A stretch of 64,000 bases of DNA, taken from Symsagittifera roscoffensis. Lineage: Eukaryota; Xenacoelomorpha; Acoela; Convolutidae. The stretch covers positions 40,570,379-40,634,378 of the forward strand of contig NC_087067.1 of NCBI RefSeq assembly GCF_963678635.1, given 5' to 3'. Position numbers and translations under genes: made by a program. Positions 22,957 to 35,723 of the stretch are shown one piece after another. How positions within the stretch are numbered: position 1 is the stretch's first letter; each line of letters starts with the position of its first letter. The notes under the pieces are model-generated. The model did no database searches. It worked only from the letters and a program-made list of their open reading frames with translations, and was not told where the DNA came from.

Positions 22957-23457
22957 TCTTTCAGTGTAGAAAAACGTGGTTGCTGCAATATCCAACAAAT
23001 TGATGCCACCTTTCAGAAACTCTTTTTTGTCGGGACAACAAAACAAACGAATGAACACTTCGAAAGTGAACCAAATGTTACAAGTGATCTCAACGTAGAG
23101 AAGCCACTCAACTGGACGACAGTCCATATTCTGTTGATTGATATCCGAGTTCGGATCCTCAGTCTCGGATCCGGATCTGCCGACGTGTTCGGATCCCTGG
23201 TAGTACTGGATATAGTCTGTACTGGACATCAGAACCTCATCATCGAATCCTTGGGTTGACGCCGTGGCACTGAGTGAAGAGAGTGGATTCAATGTGTTGT
23301 TCGTGCCGTTTGGGGAGAGGGTAGATGTCTGATAGTGGTCGCGAAGGGCGGACTGGGACTTTACGGGGAGCACGCACTGTTGGAATGTGGGGTGGGTTCC
23401 CATGCAGAAACAGCAGATTGATATGAGGATGAAAAGAACCGAAAGGGTCGCCACAAA
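22957..23457 (-). CDS. Shaw: Kv3/Shaw-like K+ channel, S1-S3 exon
   Basis: 167 codons, phase 0 at both ends. The acceptor is CATTTCAG before 23,457, so the exon starts one codon upstream of the GTG, with FVATLSV; the donor is GTAAGA after 22,957. It contains S1 (residues 1-22), an unusually long extracellular S1-S2 loop of about 90 residues with N-glycosylation sequons (NGT, NNT), S2 (about 114-139, with WFTFEVFIRLF, which carries the conserved acidic residue and charge-transfer Phe) and S3 (LLDIA with the conserved Asp). The loop is rich in Ser, Asp and Glu. Confidence 0.92.
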
Positions 23458-24937
23458 CTGAAATGAAATAATAAAACATTAAATGAGTATGAAATTTAGC
23501 GTGCGTAAAGGAAGAACTTGGCAAAAGTAATAAAGTGATAACACATGTTATTGTCCAAGTCTTAAAAGATTTTTAAGAACCTAGTTTTTTTTTGAAATTT
23601 GTGCCATTTTTGTGCATGTGTGACGAGATTGAGTAGCCAAAAACTTAGGACATGAGTAAGTAAGACGCTTTCGTCTACGTTTGTCTTCTATACAGAATAA
23701 AGAGAAAATCAAAAAATGTGTTACAAATTTCTATGAAATATTTAGCAGAATACTTTATTGAATTTTAAAAACATCATTTTGTGCTAGCGAAGCGCTTAAT
23801 GTAGCTTGGAAACTAGTTTTCTTGGAGTAAAACTAAGTTTTAAAAGCTTCTCACTCTAATTAAGCCTTTTGTCCTATTAAACACCTGCACTATCGCTAAA
23901 AAAATTCAAACCGGATAAAGCGGAAAGGGCTTTAAAGTCATATATCACTCCACTTATTCCGGTGCTTATTTAAAATACCTGCTTTTGCGTCGGAAAAAAA
24001 CCTGAAAAAGTCTCAAACACAACCAAAGACAAAGTTCCTTCCTACTGTCAATGGTCAGAACAAAAAATAAATTTGTACGTTTGCACAAAAATGCATGAAT
24101 TCAACCTGCAATTTTTTTTTTGAAAGTTTCAGCTTGGTCATCAAATATGACATTATTGATGAAATCTCAATATTTGATTCAAGTATCTGAGTTTTTGCGA
24201 TATGGACGAAGACGCTAATCTGTAATATCTATAATTTGACCGAGGATCTGCTCTCGCGTTTGTTTGTGCAAACTGGACCTAACACTTACAATCTTTTGTC
24301 AGTGTGAAAAAAGTCGCAAATTGTATGCGTTGCGTATGTTTCTCCAAGTTTGATGATCACACTTTAAAACTTATCCAAAGGTTTCACTAAAATTCGTATT
24401 TTTTCACATCATCAAGCTTCGTAGTAAAAAACCACGAGAGCAGCAGATGATCAGGATGAAATAACTAACTTATCTTGTGTTTTGTTACTTGTAACTACGA
24501 GAGCAAAAGTTTTCCTCGCGTGTTGTCATAATTTTATAGTTCCATCTTCCGAAGAAAGTGGAGATTATTCATGCTTGGGAAAATTGTTTTCAGACCAATT
24601 TTTTACCTGCGATTAATTTTCGTAAAGTTATATGGGCTTAAAGATTGCCATTTTGGTCAATTTTGGACAATTAACGCGCGATTTATTTCGCGCTATCAAC
24701 GCGTTAGCGTAGATTTATTCCGTCTTTGTTGTGAATTGTATTATCTTAACCGTATTTTGTAATTAACTTGTTAGTCAACATAACTGGTACTTAGTTATGA
24801 CCTTGATACGTTCATTCCCTCCGGCGGAGAGAATGCTCTTTCACTTTTTAATATTTTAACTTTGAGATTAATTAACTTTTAACTACACTTTTATCTGTAC
24901 AAAAGTAGAGTTAGCTGTAACAAAGAAACATTTTATC

Positions 24938-25430
24938 ATGGCGCAGTCAAACAGTAACGAATCAAACGTGAGACGTATAACTTCATTTTGGCAAAACCAT
25001 ACGGTGGACCCACCAATTCCCTGGGAGGAGTGGAGCGATCTATTTCAACTGGCAGTAATCGCAAAGGAAAATATCGACATAGATAACCTTCTAAACCCGA
25101 CAGAACGATACCACCCACACCCACCACTATTGGAAAATCCACCGGAGGGCGAAACGGAAATCCAAAAACTGACCCGTTTGGAAAAGAATATCCGTGAACA
25201 AAAGAGATATGACGAGGAAGAGACAGCTTTGATAAAGTCGGAAACAAAAAAATTCAATGGCATAAGATTTGAAGAAGCTGACAAAAAATTCTGATTTTTC
25301 CTTTATTTAGCCGTCGGAAACGAAGCAAAGAAAATCTTCGGCCAAAAATTTACGCAGTCAAATTTCTTTCAAATTTCTTTCAAGCATTTGTGAAGAAAAC
25401 CAACATTACGTTCGAAAGACACATAAATGG
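24938..25430 (+). pseudogene. Gag N-terminus of a second gypsy-family retroelement, truncated
   Basis: A 118-codon ORF starts at ATG 24,938 and carries the PPIPWEEWSDLFQLAV type of motif common at the start of Gag in invertebrate Ty3/gypsy elements. It stops at a TGA (25,292-25,294), but the same frame continues with recognisable Gag residues (LAVGNEAKKIFGQKF), then shifts frame near 25,390 and fades out near 25,430. The sequence just upstream may be leader or LTR. No pol is present. It is unrelated to copies A and B and is antisense to the channel gene. Confidence 0.7.
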
Positions 25431-26442
25431 CTCCAAGTTGGTTGAAAGAAGCTTATTTGCCATAAATCATTGTTGATAGGAGCAAAATTTATCACTTTGT
25501 ACTTTAATTGGCGTTGGGGGGATTGATTTTCAAAAAAATCTCAAATTTAAAAAAAAATCGTTTTTATTTTCTTACATTTATTTTCTTCAAGATTTTACTG
25601 CTCCAAAAACCTTAAAAGGCAGTCAAAAATTTCAGGGGTTTGCCTTGATACAAGCCGTCTTGTATTATTTCAGTTCTTCAATTATTTCTACACTTTTTTC
25701 TTCGCTTCCATTTCATTTTGACTAGGTTGAATCATTTGGGTTGCGCTTAACAATTGTCTAAAACCCCGTAGAACCGCTCAGTCCTGAACTGTACATGAGC
25801 TTAATATTGGCACGGAAAGAACGGGTGAAAGCCCTAATTTTGCGAGACGAAGGACTGAAGGGAAGAAAAAGAGTTACGTTGAATGTTTTTTGAATTTCTA
25901 TGAATAGAACTTCAGTTCTTAAACACACTAAAAAATTCAAAAACCTCGAGGTTATTTTAGTCTCCATTCCTCTTTTTTGCATGTTCTCAGTTGACTCAAA
26001 AAAAATCTCGTGGTTTTCTAAAAATCTTTATCGGAACTTTCAAACAGGAAAACTTTTGTAAGCAGTTTCAATTATAATTGCGACCGGATCGAAGACATAT
26101 TCTCGCTTAATATTGGTCAAGCCCATACTCATTATTAGCTGGTGAAGTATCAGAACATGAATGCAAAATTCATGTTCATTACCACATTGATAAGTTTATT
26201 TATACAGGTTTAAATGTAACGCTTCTACAGAAAACAAGTTTTGTTCCATGCGCGGTTTTAAAGCTATTTTTGTAAGTAAAAACGGAAATCAGTCTCATTT
26301 TATGAGCCAGAGATGCAGTGCCGATGTAAGAAATACCTATTTGGGAGCCCATTAACTTGAATTAAAACTAGAGTTCATTTTTGTAAAAGGTGCTTTGTAA
26401 TTTCCTGAACTCAAACAAGAATCATTGCTGAATATATATAAA

Positions 26443-26486
26443 AAAACTGCTCGTATCAGGGTGAAGTGTAGAGTGTTTCGACTGCT
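26443..26486. repeat. Dispersed CTGCTCGTATCAGGG repeat module
   Basis: One of several short modules with the order (AAGTCGGAACAACAAG)-ACTGCTCGTATCAGGG-CAAAACGCTGAATG-TTCCGACTG, each copy partial. Others are at about 29,465-29,518, 29,970-30,026 and 33,241-33,290 on the plus strand and 63,004-63,052 on the minus strand. Confidence 0.5.
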
Positions 26487-29039
26487 TTTGAAAGTCTATC
26501 GAGCAGTAGCAACCTGAAAAAACTGAATTAAAAATATTAAATGATATTTTTTGTTCTAACTTTTGAGATTTTTTGTGAAAATCATCCCCCATACGCCATA
26601 TAAAGTGCAAACTGATAAATTTCGCTCCTAGTAACAGATCATTTATGGCAAATAAGCTTCCTTCAACCAATTTGGAGCCATTTCTGAGACTGAACTAAAT
26701 GTATGCTTAAGCGTTAATAGCGCGAATTATATCGCGCGTTAATTGTAAAAAAAAAGTGGCCAAAATGGCAATCTTTAAACCCTATAACTTTACAAAAAAT
26801 GATCACAGGTAAATCATCTTTTCAATTTAAGCTCAAAACAACAATAATTTTTGAAAGACTAGTTGAAAAGCCTTATCTCATCATATTGCAGTATAATAAT
26901 TCAATCTTTCAGTGAATAGTGAAAGAGCATGACTAGTAAAAAAGCAAACTTTTCATTTCAATTCATTTTCTTTTCAAATAATGTACCCTGAACTGGATAA
27001 TAACAAAACATTCCAATTTTGAGAGTGATACAAAATTCCACAAATTAGTGCAATTTGAGATAAACCATCCATTTAAAAATATTTCGCAAAACTTTATGAT
27101 TCAGTTCTGAAAAAAATTTTTCCTTGACTTTTTTGGGACATTATTACTTTTGAGGGTTTTTTGAATGGATCAATTTCTCTAGAACCGGTCAAAAGTTAAA
27201 GTTTGAATGCATTTGAACGCAAACAATTCAATATAATAAGAACAATTTTTTTTCAATTTTTGTGCATTTGTCTGTTATTGGTAAAACAATGAAACTTTGT
27301 GTGAAAAAAATTTCTGAAAAAATTGTAAGAGTAAGGAATAATGTTGCCACTAAAAATACGTTTAGGTACTTTTTAAATTTCAAATTGAATATATGTTTTT
27401 CATGTTGTCATTAAAAGATCGATTTTGTCATCAGTAATTGTTGTAGTCATAAGATTCGCATTACAAGCCATTTTTGCCCACTTGCATCAAAACGCTAAAA
27501 TTTGACACTGCAAATTGAGACACAAATTATACTAATAGTATTTTTTCATAAAGCAATTTTAGATAATTCTGAGTAAACTTGGGGCAAGCAGGGGCACAAC
27601 AGCGGTTCGCCGTGATGAGCTGTACAGCTCGTATGTTGGTCCTATCCCTCGTGGATAAATGATCTTAAAAAAATGTATAAAATCATATTTTTATGAAAGT
27701 ATTGCGTTATTACAAAAACGTGGCAAACTTTTTCTTACAAAAAAAACAAAAACAAAAAGATATTTAGTTGTGCTTATTTTGAGCAATGAACTGCAATGAA
27801 GTCTAATCAACGCGAGATAAAACTGCACAAAATCACTCATGTTTAAGGCTAAAACTCATTATGGTTTACTTAATTGTTTTTTTTTGTCGTGCAACGCATC
27901 TTAAAAATTGTTTTCCTTAGCAATTTTTTTCAGTGCTGAACTGAAAAAAAAACTAGATTTCAAATTCGCAAGAGCACATCCTTCCAATTAAAGACAGGGG
28001 AGCCCGCGGCGTGAATAGGGCTTCAAGAAGCTCAATAACCCTTGAGAGCCTCTTATCGACGACCCAGCTCTACCTAGATCAACATTGTTTAAATTGGGGT
28101 TAAATCCAGTTCAAAAAACGGTTCAAATAGACGTGATGTTAAGAAAAGGGAAAAACAGTCAATTATAGATCAATAGTAACTCCCGGGTAGCGAAAAAGTT
28201 GCCCTAAGCAACTCAGCGCGTCTAACCTGTGATGATAAGTTTTTCTTTGTTGTTTTAGAAATGCGTCAGTAGAAAACTCAGATCAGATTCTGGGAATTCA
28301 GATGGGGTCTGATTGATTTTGGATAAGCAGAGAAGTGGAAATTGTATTTTTCTGCAGAGGAAAAAATCATTTTTTTTGATAAAAAATCAATTTCCGATCG
28401 AAAACTACATAAATGGAATTCTCATTCCACAGAGATTTTTGCCTGTTTTATGAAAAACGCTTGATCGTATCATTATGAAACGAAGATGTGGTCTTCTAAA
28501 AATAAATTAAGCCCTGACATATTATTTTCTTCAAAAACCATTCGAATTGCATCGGGTACTTTTGGTTCAAAAAGAATCGGTTTCGTAGTCAACTTGGGTC
28601 TTGGGTGTTTTTTATTTTCTCGTCGATCCCTACTAGAAAAAACGTCAGATTGAGCCATAGCCATCAATCAAATCTTATTTGATATCTTTCAGTCGTATTT
28701 TGAGTCGTTTGAAAGAAGATTAAAAAGTTCACTGAGAATCATCTTTAAAAAGATGAAAAGCTCACTGAGTGAGAATCATCTTTAATCATGCACTTTTTTG
28801 CCTTTTTTTGGACTAAAAAAAGACATTAAAGATGCCAATGCCATTTTTTTTTAAATTTGGCCTTTTCTATTTTTCTTTATTTATAACTGTGTTTGAAAAA
28901 TTGTGATTCTTGCGCAGCAACCGATCATTTTTGTTTCTTCTGAAATACTACGCGCAGTGCCTACGACAGATGTCACTTGTATCTAGTAATTGTACTGTGC
29001 GCTCAATTAGCTTGCACTATCGATTTAATTGGAGAACGA

Positions 29040-29130
29040 TTACCGAGCCTGATAAATTCACTGAAATCGATTATTTTTGCCAAGATAATCCATTATAATC
29101 GATTATTTTGAAATGAAAATCCATTATAAT
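29040..29130. repeat. AT-rich palindromic repeat cluster
   Basis: Several copies of ATCCATTATAATCGATTAT-like motifs, same family as at 20,160-20,760, 39,465-39,725 and 60,280-60,475. Confidence 0.5.
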
Positions 29131-29464
29131 CCATTGCGATAAAAATTTCATAATTTTTTTTTCTTTTACCCGCCACCCCAGTGTCATGAAAAATATTAAG
29201 CCTTATTATTTTACATGGCACTGGATTGGAGGGTAGAAAAAATTATAAGTTTTTATTGCAATTATTGTATGAAACTTTTCTTCCAAATCATTGAGAGAGG
29301 TATTTAGCGTCTTTTTTGTATCACATATTTTACAAAAAAATTACCAAAATATGGTTACAGGCGATTGTTTTAATATTTGAGCAACGGAAAGAAGATGATT
29401 TAACCGAAAAAATCCTTCAAAAAACGCTTAATTAAAAGTCGAAAAAAGACTGTCACTTTCTTCT

Positions 29465-30026
29465 GAAGTCGGAACAACAAGACTGCTTGTAGATCAAGGA
29501 AAAACATTGAATGTTCTGAATTCATCCCAAAATTTGATGAACAAATTTTTGTTCAAAAAAAATCTAAAGCCTAATCGAAAAAATAAAGGATGGTTTTTTC
29601 AATTGTTTTTGTTTTTACCCACATGTTATTGATGTATTACAATTGATATATTAAGAGTCTCGTCTACTTTTAATAAGACCAAGTTGATGGCCTCAAGATG
29701 GATTGGAACTATTTAAAGCTCGGCCAAGCCAGGATATAATAACGCAAAATGTGGCGCGTAAATTTTTCCAAACTGTCCTAATTAGCTAACTTCAAGTCCT
29801 AGAAACTCTGCAAGAAAAACAATCACAGGTAATTTGTTTTTAATTGATCCGAATAAAACGATATTTTGATGACGAATCACCAAACTTTGTCAAAAACGTT
29901 TTGTTGAAAAGTCGAAATTAGACTGAAAAAAAACCACGCCCAGCATTAGTTTTCCGTCACTTTCTTCGAAAGTCGGAACAACAAGAACGCTCGTATCCGG
30001 ACAAAACCCCGAATGCTCCTACTGCC
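29465..30026. repeat. Two dispersed repeat modules in direct order
   Basis: Two copies of the GTCGGAACAACAAG... module at 29,465-29,518 and 29,970-30,026, each within longer similar surroundings (ATCACAGGTAA and GTCGAAA-type blocks). Confidence 0.45.
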
Positions 30027-33000
30027 CGTTTTGCTCTAAGCAAAAATTCGTTTTTCAAAAAAAAAGTTGGAATACTTCGAAATTTTTTTTTCAAAATTTG
30101 TTTGTTGCAAATATTCCCCCACAGGGTATTTTTACCTTAAATTCATTTCATGTTATTCGCGTCACGCGACCATTGTTTTATTAGTTTCCACAAGCTGGCC
30201 TCAAACTAAATTCAAACTATTTTTGAGAGGGTTTAATTGCCGGTCGACCCAATTAATTGTCCCAAAATAGCAAACCACCATATCTTTAGAAAAAAGATCA
30301 CAATAGAAAGTAGCTTTTAGATAAATCGATAGTGGTCTGAAAAAACTTCACCGATTACAAATGTCGGAACAAAACACCACACCCAGCACAAAAATCCTAA
30401 CTTTTGTACAAAATCTAGCCATCAAACGATTTGAGAATATAATCAATATGTGGTTTTCTCTTCAATAACTCAACTCATCTCTTTTACTTTGTCCAGTAGC
30501 CCTAACTAAACTAGAACATTTTCAATTTGCTTTCATACTGTCGAACGCTTTTTCCGGATTTTTTCCGGGTATCTAGCCATATTTCCTTCATTTTTGAATA
30601 GATCCTTTTTTGAAGTTGCAAACATCAGTTATTGAAATAAACAGACTCTTATTTAAAATGACCGGTTTACTTTGATTAGACAGGAAATTCAGACCCCATG
30701 ATAATGTAACAAATTTTGAAATAATGAAAAATACAGCTCTGAAACGCCAAAGTATAGTTTCACGTTATCAATGAATCAGTGAAATTTAAAACCAAAAAAT
30801 TCATCATTTTTCATCTTGGATCTCTAATGATCGAGCAAGCCTCAATTCCACAAACGTTAGAATTCTGGTTTTATAGAGAAAACGTAAGCTATCTTATATT
30901 TGTGCTCTGTGTTTTCACGAAGAAAAACTTAAATGCTTGGGGATGGACCATGGAATCTTCGGATTACCAGGCGAGGCGAGTGTGGTTGCGGATGGAAACT
31001 TATCCTTTGATTTTTTCTTAGTTTCAAAAGCCGAACTTTTTTCCGACGTACGAAGAAGTGACCGAATATTTGTGCTTGGTGTGCATTTTTTCTCCAAAAA
31101 AACTTCGACTTTTAACAAAAACTACCCGTCAACATTTTTCAAAAAATTGGGGCGATGGATTTAAATTGCCAGTTTGGCCAATTTGTAATATCTAAAGCCT
31201 TGCATTTTTTGAGCCATCAACTCGTAAGCGGCTAATTAATCCGCTGAAACACCCATTCGAAACCGTTTTGAGACAAACTATTTGTATTTTTAACACGTTA
31301 CAAGAGGCCAAGGACATTGCTTTGTACTTTGCAAGGCATATGAAGGAAGTTTAAAAAAGTGGAGAAAGAAATCAAACTAATTTTTTCTTTTCCTTCGTAC
31401 AATTTCTGAATTTTTATTCTTTAATTGATGTTTTCAGAAACAACTTCAGTAATTTAAAAGCAGTTTGAAACCTCGGGTATCGCCCCGATTCAAGCAATCT
31501 TGTTTTTTTTGAAATATCCTGCACTCATTGTCTTTCCAAATTAAATTGGCCATATTATTTCCGCATATGACTTAAAACTCAGGACTTAAAAAGTAACTTT
31601 GGCAGCCAAAAATTGTAAATTTCGGAGCATTTAGGGCTTGATATTGATATTTGATAATGACAGTCCAAAAATTGTTTGGCATTGAAAGTCCAAAATTATA
31701 CTGTATCAAAACTTCATCTACCAAAAACATTATTTTTAATTGATTAGTATTGAAGCAATTCTATCCTGCTTAGATTGGTTGGGTATAAAAGTTTACGCTC
31801 GAATAAAGGGCTACGCTCATGTTTAAATCTGAGCTGTATCAGAACGTAATAAACATCGGCTCGGGAACTTCGCATGCAAACGCGTTTTTGCGAAACAAAA
31901 TAGTGAGTTGAAAAAAATTGTTTAGATTGTGTTGGTCTCGTGTTCTCACTTGAGTAAAATTACTTTCGTGTTCTTTTATTGGTATAAGTTTAAAACCTTC
32001 ACAGAAAATCAAAGTTTCTCATTCGCATTTTCAAGGCAGTTCTTGTCAACAAAATCGGACATCATTCATAGCTTAAAGTTTCAGACTTGAGGTGCCAATG
32101 TGGAAAAAAGTAGTTGCACAGCCCATTAGCTTGAGTTAAAACTAAGTTTCATTTTTATTTAGTTTTGCTTTTTAGCTTCCTAAATTCTAACAAGAACAAA
32201 GGCTCATTATATCAAATATAGATTGAAAGCGACGCAACATCGAGTTAATAACAAAACAAGAGACAGAAAACCAATAAAGTACCATTTTTAACAGATATTT
32301 ATTGTTTCTTCAATTTGACGTTTTTTTGTAGTTTCGTTTCTGACAAATATTTCAAAATCTCGTTTAATTAGTAGGACAGCTAAGCAGACTCAGTTGACGA
32401 TCAAAAAATTATCTATCTGCTATCTTTGATGAAAAAAAATTAAATTGAAACTTTATCTGGTTACGCAAAAAAAATTTCGGAAGATATTGCATGAATGACC
32501 AAGAAACTAATAAACTTTTTTTTTTATATTTTGCTCATTATTGAAGTTGTTGAAAACAAAAAATCTATGTTGATTTACTGAAGCTTCAGCGCAGTTCCAG
32601 CAGCATCCACAAGGTGTCAATGAGAATGTCTATCTTCTCGACAGGACTTCACATCAGGGCAAAGACAAAATCAAATAGCCCTAACACACGTTTTGCAAAA
32701 CAGAAAGTGATTTGATTAGCGCCTAGCAACATATCAATAAGTCTGCTTGCTTTATTTTATTTTGAAACAAACTTTGAGCCAGACATACTTAAAGCTTACG
32801 CGTTATCAGCACGACATATTTCGAATGTTTTTTTCCCAATTTGGTCCAATTGGTATTATAACAACCCCATAAAATTACAGAAATTTTTAAGTTTGGAATT
32901 TTTTTTATTATGTCGTTCGAACCACGGCTGAAAGGGCTTTGACAGGATATATCAATCCACCTAATCCGATGATTATTTGTGGTACCTGATTTTGCATGGG

Positions 33001-33240
33001 AAAAAATTTTCGCATCGGTGGAAATCAACAAAAACGATCAAAATTTTAAAACACAGTTAGGACTATAGAAAACACTAAATCATTCCCGGCAGAAATAGTT
33101 TGAATTAGATATATAAAGGTTAAAAAATCAGGTAACTTCATTGTCATTTGCTCTAATATCTTTCCCTAGCAATTCCTTAATTTTTTTTGCCTATTAAATA
33201 AAGTTCCCTGACAATTGGAGCAAATAAGCGAAGATAGAAT

Positions 33241-33290
33241 AAACAAGACTGCTCGTATATCAGGGCAAAACGCTGAATGTTCCGACTGTC
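33241..33290. repeat. Dispersed repeat module, well-preserved right end
   Basis: AACAAGACTGCTCGTATATC followed by CAGGGCAAAACGCTGAATGT and TCCGACTG: the best-preserved right half of the module described at 26,443. Confidence 0.5.
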
Positions 33291-35723
33291 CCTTAATTTA
33301 GATCCAATAGTCTTTGCGATAAGAAAATATTTAATACTTGAAAAAATTTGAACTACCTCAAAGTGTGAAATGTTTAGTCGTACAAAATTAATACAACCGT
33401 TCTGATTAGCTAGCCTTACTTCACTTTGGAACGATTTTTTTTGTGCGGTATAAATTGCCACGCATAAATAATTCGCGTTACGCTCTCAGCAATTTTATTA
33501 ACTTCTTCAAAACGCGCATAATTTAGTCCAGAACATGGCCAATTTGGCAATTTTCAAACCACCAGACCAAAAATTAATCGGAGGTAAATTATCTTTTTAG
33601 ATTCGAACTCAGGAAGTCGATATCTTCAATGGGGTATAAAAAAATTTTTGTCGAAAACTATTATTTCGATCTGCGAAAATTGACTGATTAAAAAAACCAC
33701 ACCGAGCATAAATATTCCGTTTCCTTCCAAAGCCGGAACAAAAACAAGAACAAGATCATAAACATTCTTTTTTATCCGATCTTTAGAAAATTCGTTTAAT
33801 CAAAAGTGATTTATATATGGTTATGGCTGAGTAACAGATTATTTGGTTAACATGTCAGGATTGAAAGCTCTGAAAGTAAAATTCATCATCTCATAGTTCT
33901 CAATTTTTTTAACAAGTGCTAGTGACAGATTTAACCGGCTGGTTTCGACTTTTCCTAGTTTTATATTCTCGCGAGAAAATGTTCTTATTTCTCAAAAAAT
34001 GTTAGCTCAAATAATGAAAAAAATATATATTTTCAAAGCTTTTAAATGAAGTTTGAAAAAATAGAAAGTGAGTTGCGTAAAAAGCAGAATAAAATCTACT
34101 TATCAAATGATATGAAATCAAGTTATGTTATGAATTGAAAAGCATCGTCAAATTCCATGAAATGAGTAGAAAACAGAACCATTAGCTAGTTGCATTAGTT
34201 TCTGGCTGAATTAACTTTGATATTACTTTTGTATTTTGTAATAAAAGAAAACATTACTGATGGCTATTTAGTGCGTATCGCAATTTAGTAAGGGGAGTGG
34301 GTTAAGTTCAAATTACCCCGAAACAACCCTCTTTTTTATTCTCGTGGGGTTTAGCCCGGAAATATCTCAATATTTTCATATAGCAAATGTAATGAAAAAT
34401 CGGGGCTGTCTAAAAGCAGCACCATAGCTAATAACAACAGTTATAGATAGAGTCAAGATGAGGGCAAGTTGTTATTATTTTTATTATCAGATAATTTTGA
34501 AGAGTGCCAGATAATTTTGAAGTTTTTTCAAGAAAGCCAGCCCGGAAGCCTAACCCGGAGGTTAATTATTTAAGATTGAACTAGAGCTCATTTAATCAAG
34601 ATGAGCGCAATAGTTTATGGCTACTATAAGTTTTGGAGCTCTATGAGCTCAAAAAGTTATAGATAGTATCTAGCACGTGCGATTTCACCGACCGTAAACG
34701 CCACCACGCAACGAAAGAAGTTGACAAATTTCTGAGACATCAGAAATCGAGATCCAGAACCAAAATCGGCACTTTTCCAGTCCCCCCTTTGAATTTTATT
34801 TTTGAAAAATCTATTTAACGTTGTCATAAAGCAATAAAATTTTGCGTGGTGAACAAATAGACAATTCTGAACAGATTTGTTGTTCATACTTTACAGCGTA
34901 ACATCACGCATTTAGCCGTAATAAAACGTAAAACAAACATAATACTCGGTATTTTGAAAGGGGGGACTGCAAAAGAGCCCCGAAATTCAATAATCCGGTA
35001 ATGAAAAAATTTATTTCGAGAAAAAATGCAGAAAAACTAAAAAATAATAATGAAGAAATTGTGTCAACATAAATCAGAGTTTGAGACCAATTCAATTTAA
35101 TATTATTGCTTACTACAAAACCTAAACCTTTGTTTTTTATCTGCGTTTCATATTTCTCACAGATTTTCATGAAATGAGTAAACTTTAACAAGAACATTTG
35201 ATCAAAAAAGAAGATTAATGTAAATTGATTTTGTTTTTGCTCACAAAATCTGAATGAAACTGATAAAAAATGAATCAAATTCAATTTAAAAAAATTTATA
35301 ACCAGGTTATACAAAACAAACCATTATTGTTCCATTCACTGCAAAAGAGGAGTATTTGGGTCGATGCAAAATCAGGTGCCACAAATTACCCGGGTCACCA
35401 AAACTTGTTATCATACATTTTCCATATATGAAAAACTTCCTACCATACAATTCCATACAGTTCCATGCCAACAGAAAATGTATGATATCTCTATGACAAG
35501 CATTTTTCCACTTATGAAATTTGTATAACAAGTTTTTTTCCATGAACCAAAAATTTGATTTTTTTTTCTAAATTTTTTTGAAACTTTTTTGAGTTGTGTT
35601 CGTAACCGACCGCAAGTGACAAAGACTTTGGTTTACTCAACGCACCAAGAGTTTGACGGTTTTGAGCTGTCTTTCACAAATGATATAACAAAAGTAACCA
35701 TATTTTAAATTTTAGCAACGTTT

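Larger units (their letters stand above)
24600..26820. repeat. Dispersed repeat in inverted copies, one interrupted by a retroelement piece
   Basis: About 24,600-24,711 and 25,425-25,535 on the plus strand both match the minus strand at 26,820-26,580. There the two halves are contiguous, joined within about 20 bp. Shared blocks include TTAAAGATTGCCATTTTGG, ACAATTAACGCGCGAT and AAGCTTATTTGCCATAAAT. The left copy is split by about 0.7 kb that includes the gag fragment, so the retroelement piece seems to have inserted into an older repeat. Related but more diverged sequence occurs near 33,470-33,610. Confidence 0.6.

Noticed and set aside
27590-27665. Short palindromic GC-richer patch containing GAGCTGTACAGCTC
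   Set aside because: No ribozyme core, tRNA fold or repeat partner could be recognised; left unassigned.
27960-28090. GC-richer segment with GCTTCAAGAAGC, considered as an RNA gene
   Set aside because: No box motifs, no coding frame and no match to a known RNA class.
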